In this document: positions 27,901 to 31,335 of the stretch, one piece after another | Layout: each line of letters begins with the position of its first letter | How positions within the stretch are numbered: the first letter of the stretch is position 1 | Source: a virus | Virus record (IMG/VR): IMGVR_UViG_3300009184_000129 | Coordinates: 1-31,335 of that record | DNA: 31,335 bases | Direction: 5' to 3' (one strand) | Made by a program: the position numbers and the translations under genes | Notes under the pieces: model-generated | The model's database searches: none | Seen by the model: only the letters and a program-made list of their open reading frames with translations | Told to the model about the DNA's origin: nothing

Positions 27901-29329
27901 TAGCAGCAGCCTTTTCTTGTGGAGTTAAATCACCCCAGTTTCTATGAGAAGTACTTTGCAAAATGGCATGAGCACCAAACAAATCACCTTGACCACCACC
28001 AGGATGGTTTAAATAATCTTGATAAGCAGCCTTCATATCTTCAGGAAGTTTGTATGCTGTACCAGGTTCTTTAGCTAAGTTCTGTAATGTTTCTTTAAAC
28101 TCATTAAAAGAGAATGGACGAACACCTTCTGGTGTCTGTGCAAACACTTCTTCATATGCACGATGCATATTAGCATGAGGTTCAAACAAAGAAGCTTGTT
28201 CACCTGCGCCAGCAGCTTGTGCCAGTTCAGAATCACGTCGTTGACGTTCTACCTTGGCTGCTTCTTCTTGTGCTGATAGATGTTCTTGATAACCTGTAGG
28301 AGCAGCTTCTCTACGCTGCAGTTCAGCAGCATTGAGTTCTGGTCTAGCTTGACGAGCAACATCAAACTCCATTTGCTTTTGACGTTCATCAAGAATGTCT
28401 TGAGCAGCACGTTGTTCAGGAGTAGAGCGCTCTGCTGTTAAGTCCTTAGCCATTTGACTCATAGGAGTAAACTCTTCTGCAGGAGCAAAAGGTTCTCCAC
28501 CCAAGTCCCGTGTCATACGGTTCATTGGAGACTCTTTAGTCATACCAGCAAACTGTTCAGGCAAACCCGTTGGAGCAGTGGACACATCCAAATCTTTTTG
28601 CTGTTGTTCCATAGCATCTGCTTTAGATTTGGCAGCTGTGGGTGCTTCAAAACGACCCATAAATTTACGACCAAAAGCCGTAGGATTGGTTGCTACACCT
28701 TGAACAACAGAAGCCATAGCTATATGAGCTGGGTCTAAAGGTTGTCCACTTAAAAGCTGAGAACCAGCTTCAATGCCACCACCAATACCACCCATAGCTA
28801 AACGCTGTGCGCCAGCACCCATAATTTGTTTACCAGCAGCATCTACAATGGGAGCTACCGCTCCTGGACGAAATGCTAACAAGTTAGGAGCAAGTCTACC
28901 AGCAAAAGATAGGTTAGGATTTTGTTGTGTTTCAAGTTCACGTTGCTGTTTACCAAAGCCAAAACGCTCTTTCATGGTTTCAGGAACTAGTGATGTGGCA
29001 GCTTCCTGCATTTTTTCAACAGCAGTAGAACCACCATAAGCACCAGTTAAACCTAAACCAAGGGCTGTAACAGGTCCCAAAACGGGACCAGCTACTGGCA
29101 CAGCAGATGCTCCAGCAATTAAAGGAGCACCATAGGATATAGCAGCAACACCACCAGCCAATCCACCTAATGATGGGAGAGTGCTTTCAACAGCAGACTT
29201 ACCAAAAGCGGCTGTACCACTGGTTTGTTGTTTTGATACGTGGGCGTATGCCTCCTCAATATCAGCTTCTGTAGGAGGCGTATCAAACGTTACAGAAAGA
29301 CCGTTATCAAATTTTACGTTATAGCCCAT
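24989..29329 (-). CDS. Large internal virion / DNA-ejection protein, 1446 residues
   Basis: This very large protein has the layout of podovirus ejection proteins. A small beta start (MGYNVKFDNGLSVTFDTPPT) is followed by a Gly/Ala-rich hydrophobic region (about residues 50-105) that could enter a membrane. Next come long Gln/Glu/Ala-rich, probably coiled-coil, segments (about 220-380), a central helical domain and a long C-terminal part. No peptidoglycan hydrolase motif is recognised. It probably forms, with the two preceding genes, the internal core that is injected to build the DNA channel across the host envelope. The family call is from size, composition and gene order. Confidence 0.85.
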   Translation of the reverse strand: MGYNVKFDNGLSVTFDTPPTEADIEEAYAHVSKQQTSGTAAFGKSAVESTLPSLGGLAGGVAAISYGAPLIAGASAVPVAGPVLGPVTALGLGLTGAYGGSTAVEKMQEAATSLVPETMKERFGFGKQQRELETQQNPNLSFAGRLAPNLLAFRPGAVAPIVDAAGKQIMGAGAQRLAMGGIGGGIEAGSQLLSGQPLDPAHIAMASVVQGVATNPTAFGRKFMGRFEAPTAAKSKADAMEQQQKDLDVSTAPTGLPEQFAGMTKESPMNRMTRDLGGEPFAPAEEFTPMSQMAKDLTAERSTPEQRAAQDILDERQKQMEFDVARQARPELNAAELQRREAAPTGYQEHLSAQEEAAKVERQRRDSELAQAAGAGEQASLFEPHANMHRAYEEVFAQTPEGVRPFSFNEFKETLQNLAKEPGTAYKLPEDMKAAYQDYLNHPGGGQGDLFGAHAILQSTSHRNWGDLTPQEKAAATKALNKIGPISEAMTERMSLQEATGQLLDVLMSKNDMNLLPDNRKLLPAVMDFARALFDAGYKTLAEAMAHANQILGEGWQAVADKLADAFKVVRSEQILSGETIPDNTPAEQIIKKAAGEKDSNVFTYLQSGSTLTAMKTNSTIIRDVGRIVQNETKKADLAIRNFIFPIEKSLGSMNSKELVELHEIFKKEAFSNKAFDSTILEQNLSIKQLEAYSRIREMYDDTLAAQNAVRQSKGQPLVSAKEAYMSSRWQGAFRQPVRDANGHLAWYLASDSKLGIKAQAEALLKQMPELKVDYAEGHSVSLQGNKTDLQSAYTTMLDIAGRDDPVVLALKKAVEEQTVMETEFTLAQTKHFKKKSNIRGFVGDRPGYGGLSESLAFFEEQIQYGKNAYNWTAMQKAGDIVKDVLANPVLRDEQPNNIKYAREYFKNALGQGQSQVTRAIEDSLRKGLGTTSDAFSSGIGKAKSYFILDKLSVSAGFTLAQFIQLGSILPYLTDLRAKGYKGNPVTAVMLGAPTGMAMGFAHYLKSTGHEYMNKLPDQFTKDMFLYAEENGVTTRSVYDESQLSSNFGLMGKAANALSKTLTVPDAFTRGVAFATYAHMLKSSGMYKDQIALFQKAEELVNTAMVDYRQTERPMVFSKLGTAGNALNTLQTYPMNFYNQYTYFIGEATKGNYGPLLAAIGVQYLTAGAMGVPYIEDTNKLFTWIKDNALPADVWASMEDSPFLRDPKTWAIDTFGRSSVYGALSETTGLGLTSRVAAPGVGGMLQAPGGPVVDIAKQAVSAGKALADPTSREKTAQAVMNILPSGVQGAYEMAPANAGITYQQRPGGRVGVFKTTDIGNKDVAFVRTPEEVELRRMTGLKSQREVVERDLTYQANKELRLYNEKGGELVNMAVVAQMKGDMKRFGELNKLYTRLKGQPITTDQIFNKAMEKAMTDKESMMLKAANGTNARQLIEAARLRNRLEAE

Positions 29330-29341
29330 AGAAATCCTCGA

Positions 29342-30307
29342 TTATTGAGTCGGAGTTACAGTGAATTTTGCACCACTTTTTGTTGTACCAGAAACAGGTC
29401 CAGCAGGAGCTGCTGAAGATGCTGGAGGAGCAGGAGCATTTGGAAAACCACCGCCACCCATAACCATTTGCAATGCTTGTAATTTTTGTGCTGCTTGAGC
29501 ATCACCCGCAGCAGCACTTTTTTGCAGATCTTTAATATTAGCTTCTTTAGAAAGAGCTTCTAAACGAGTTGCTTCTTCTGTATCGCCACGTAAACGTGCT
29601 TTAGCAGCATGATTACCATACACAACAGATTGTGCTTGATATGTTCTAGCGGCAGACAAGTCTTGCTGTAAAGTCTTTTCAAGATTAGCTTTTTCTTGGG
29701 CAAGTTTTGCTTTAGCAGCTTCACGCATACCTTCAACAGTAACTTGATTTTTACCTTGTTCTTTAATTCCATCAATGTGTGAACGGTAAGCAGCACCTTG
29801 CTGAATGATTTTATTTCTAAAAGCATCTAAAGCTTGTGGCAGTTTATCAGGAGGAATCTGTGAGGTTTGCTGCCAAATGCTTTTAACGGCAGGATCGTTA
29901 GTATCAATACCATTTTGCTGAGCAAAGTTGGCAAGCCATGCATGACGAGCAGGAGGAGGTATGTTAGCTAACTGTGCAGCAGCAACTCCCATTAGTTGGC
30001 TATAAGCATCTGCTTTTTTAACAGCACCTTCCAGTTTACCAATGGTTAAATCAAACTTACCTTTTTCAAGTTCTACAGCACCCTTTTCAATGTCTTGAGC
30101 GCCTTTATCAAGACCCTGTTTTTTGCTCTGAAGTTCTAAAGGATGCAGTTCTGCTTGTTGAGAGGTACGCTGCATAATGTCTGCCATCTGTGCTTGACGA
30201 TAGGCTTCTTGTGATTTCTGTTCGTTTGCAGCTTGAGCCATTTGTGAGCCAGCTACTACAGCTCCGCCCATTGGTCCCAAGTTTTGAAACATTGAGGATA
30301 AATCCAT
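29342..30307 (-). CDS. Internal virion protein, 321 residues
   Basis: This is an Ala/Gln/Lys-rich helical protein with a hydrophobic start (MDLSSMFQNLGPMGGAVVAG), long probable coiled coils (about residues 45-90 and 185-260) and a Gly/Pro/Ala tail (MGGGGFPNAPAPPASSAAPA). It lies just before the 1446-residue protein with a 12-nt gap, the position of a second ejection protein in many podoviruses. No catalytic motif is seen. Assignment is by composition and order. Confidence 0.78.
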   Translation of the reverse strand: MDLSSMFQNLGPMGGAVVAGSQMAQAANEQKSQEAYRQAQMADIMQRTSQQAELHPLELQSKKQGLDKGAQDIEKGAVELEKGKFDLTIGKLEGAVKKADAYSQLMGVAAAQLANIPPPARHAWLANFAQQNGIDTNDPAVKSIWQQTSQIPPDKLPQALDAFRNKIIQQGAAYRSHIDGIKEQGKNQVTVEGMREAAKAKLAQEKANLEKTLQQDLSAARTYQAQSVVYGNHAAKARLRGDTEEATRLEALSKEANIKDLQKSAAAGDAQAAQKLQALQMVMGGGGFPNAPAPPASSAAPAGPVSGTTKSGAKFTVTPTQ

Positions 30308-30317
30308 ATACTATCCT

Positions 30318-31331
30318 TTATTTAGACATTGCGTACAAAGTAGCAAGTGTAGCAGGAGTGTTCATCATACCGTAACGATTACCTAAACCTAAATTAGCCA
30401 AGGAGTTTTGACCACTTTGCATACCAGTTAAAGCATTAGTTTTATATTTAGCTATGGCACCTGCAAGTTCATTTGCACGGGTTCCATATTGACTGTTACG
30501 TCCAGCTTTAGCATCTGCACGAGCCATTTGCTGTTGTAACAAATTGTATTCAGGAGAACCAGGAGCATACATGTTATTAATGTCTGCACGGTTTTGATTG
30601 TACATACCTTCTTGTGCTTTAGCCATTTTGTTCTTGGCATACATGTCATACAAACTAGCAGCACCATAGATGGTAGGAATTGGTTTCTCTTTAGCAAAGT
30701 CATAAGCTTTGCTAGCCATATTAGCTAAACTAAAAGGTGATTCTACACCAGGCATAGCAGGACCGCTATTAAAAGCGGGCATCATGTCTTGTATACCAGA
30801 ATAATCTAAAGGAGCAGAACTTCCCATAGAACTGGTTACAGCATTATTTAATACTTGTTGTGTTTCAGGGGCAGCAGATAATGGTAAACTACGAGTAGTT
30901 AAAGGTCCTTCTGTTACAGGGGGGAAATTACTAGCTCCACTACTTCCTAATGTTTCTGGAAGAGCTTGAGGAGTCATGTCTCCACCTGCAGGAATACCAT
31001 CAAATGTTCCAATGTTATTTTCAAGTCCTGGAACTGCGTTACCAGTAATAGAGGCTACGTCTGCAGCACTGCTAGCATATGGGGCAAACGCTTCTGCAAA
31101 CTGAGAACCAGCAAGAGTGTCTAAACCTCCAAGAGATTCAAGATAACCTAAGCCTCCTGCTCCTCCTAATCCTGCCATACCAGCGGTTCCTAGACCACCA
31201 GCAGTAAGTCCTCCACCAGCACCTGTAGCTGCCATATCACCAAGGAAAGCTCCACCACCTGCTGCCTCAGCAGCACCCAAGCCAGCTAAACCTTCTCCTG
31301 CACCAGTAGCAAGCATGTCTCCAAGAAACAT
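30318..31331 (-). CDS. Gly/Ala-rich internal virion protein, 5' end uncertain at window edge
   Basis: This 337-residue protein has an extremely Gly/Ala-rich N-terminus in which FLGDM.ATGAG occurs twice (residues 2-12 and 29-39). It is followed by a Ser/Pro-rich part and a C-terminal helical part with AKNKMAKAQEGMYNQNRADI and MARADAKAGRNSQYGTRANE, similar to the small internal virion proteins that precede ejection proteins. The ATG at 31331 is only four bases from the edge and lies at the repeat unit, and the frame is still open upstream, so the true start may be outside the window. Confidence 0.78.
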   Translation of the reverse strand: MFLGDMLATGAGEGLAGLGAAEAAGGGAFLGDMAATGAGGGLTAGGLGTAGMAGLGGAGGLGYLESLGGLDTLAGSQFAEAFAPYASSAADVASITGNAVPGLENNIGTFDGIPAGGDMTPQALPETLGSSGASNFPPVTEGPLTTRSLPLSAAPETQQVLNNAVTSSMGSSAPLDYSGIQDMMPAFNSGPAMPGVESPFSLANMASKAYDFAKEKPIPTIYGAASLYDMYAKNKMAKAQEGMYNQNRADINNMYAPGSPEYNLLQQQMARADAKAGRNSQYGTRANELAGAIAKYKTNALTGMQSGQNSLANLGLGNRYGMMNTPATLATLYAMSK

Positions 31332-31335
31332 TTCT

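Overview
The window is a segment of a tailed-phage genome, most likely an uncultured aquatic podovirus-like phage. It carries a large terminase, Gly/Ala-rich internal (ejection) virion proteins, a T7-type replication set (zinc-finger/Toprim primase, DnaB-like helicase, family A DNA polymerase, flap-type 5'-3' exonuclease, OB-fold ssDNA-binding protein), a B12-dependent ribonucleotide reductase, and several small protein families common in phages (DUF3310, DUF6321-like). There are no ribosomal or housekeeping genes. The sequence is AT-rich. I cannot name the host. Several perfect or near-perfect sigma70 promoters and no single-subunit RNA polymerase in the window suggest use of the host RNA polymerase.

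Layout. Positions 1-2236 (minus strand) hold terL (cut by the left edge), a small HNH nuclease, and a TerS-like gene whose 3' end contains a tRNA-Met gene. Positions 2237-3500 are a gene-poor control region. It has back-to-back sigma70 promoters, a TA-rich tract running into 34 nt of strict pyrimidine/purine alternation, stable hairpins and several families of short direct and inverted repeats, and is a good candidate for a replication origin or master regulatory region. From 3501 to 24149 everything is on the plus strand: one large gene of unknown function ending in two tandem terminators; a run of small unknown genes; an amidoligase cluster (class I glutaminase, two glutamine-synthetase-like amidoligases, class II glutaminase, ATP-grasp ligase, 6.7-12 kb); the replication block (12.5-18.3 kb); an RNA block with two tRNA-type genes around an unexplained structured segment (18.3-18.55 kb); and a nucleotide-metabolism/nuclease block ending in nrdJ. 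A bidirectional terminator at 24161-24195 separates this from minus-strand virion genes that reach the right edge. The structural module therefore probably lies mostly outside the window, between the right edge and terL.

Most plus-strand genes overlap by 1-4 nt (ATGA or TAATG), which suggests translational coupling in long operons. The amidoligase cluster has everything needed to release ammonia from glutamine and form amide or peptide bonds on an unknown substrate. The replication genes would serve a T7-like fork, but with primase and helicase on separate polypeptides and the polymerase split in two just before palm motif A by small ORFs.

The most striking unexplained signals are: (i) an exact 10-mer GGTCTATCAR in nine copies, all on the plus strand, in all three reading frames, including a 3 x 13 bp tandem; (ii) the structured RNA between the tRNAs, with two coaxial hairpins whose loops are complementary; (iii) the split polymerase; (iv) the tRNA embedded in the TerS-like reading frame; and (v) the repeat-rich control region. 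Residue numbers and base pairings were worked out by eye. Family names come from recognising motifs, not from database searches.
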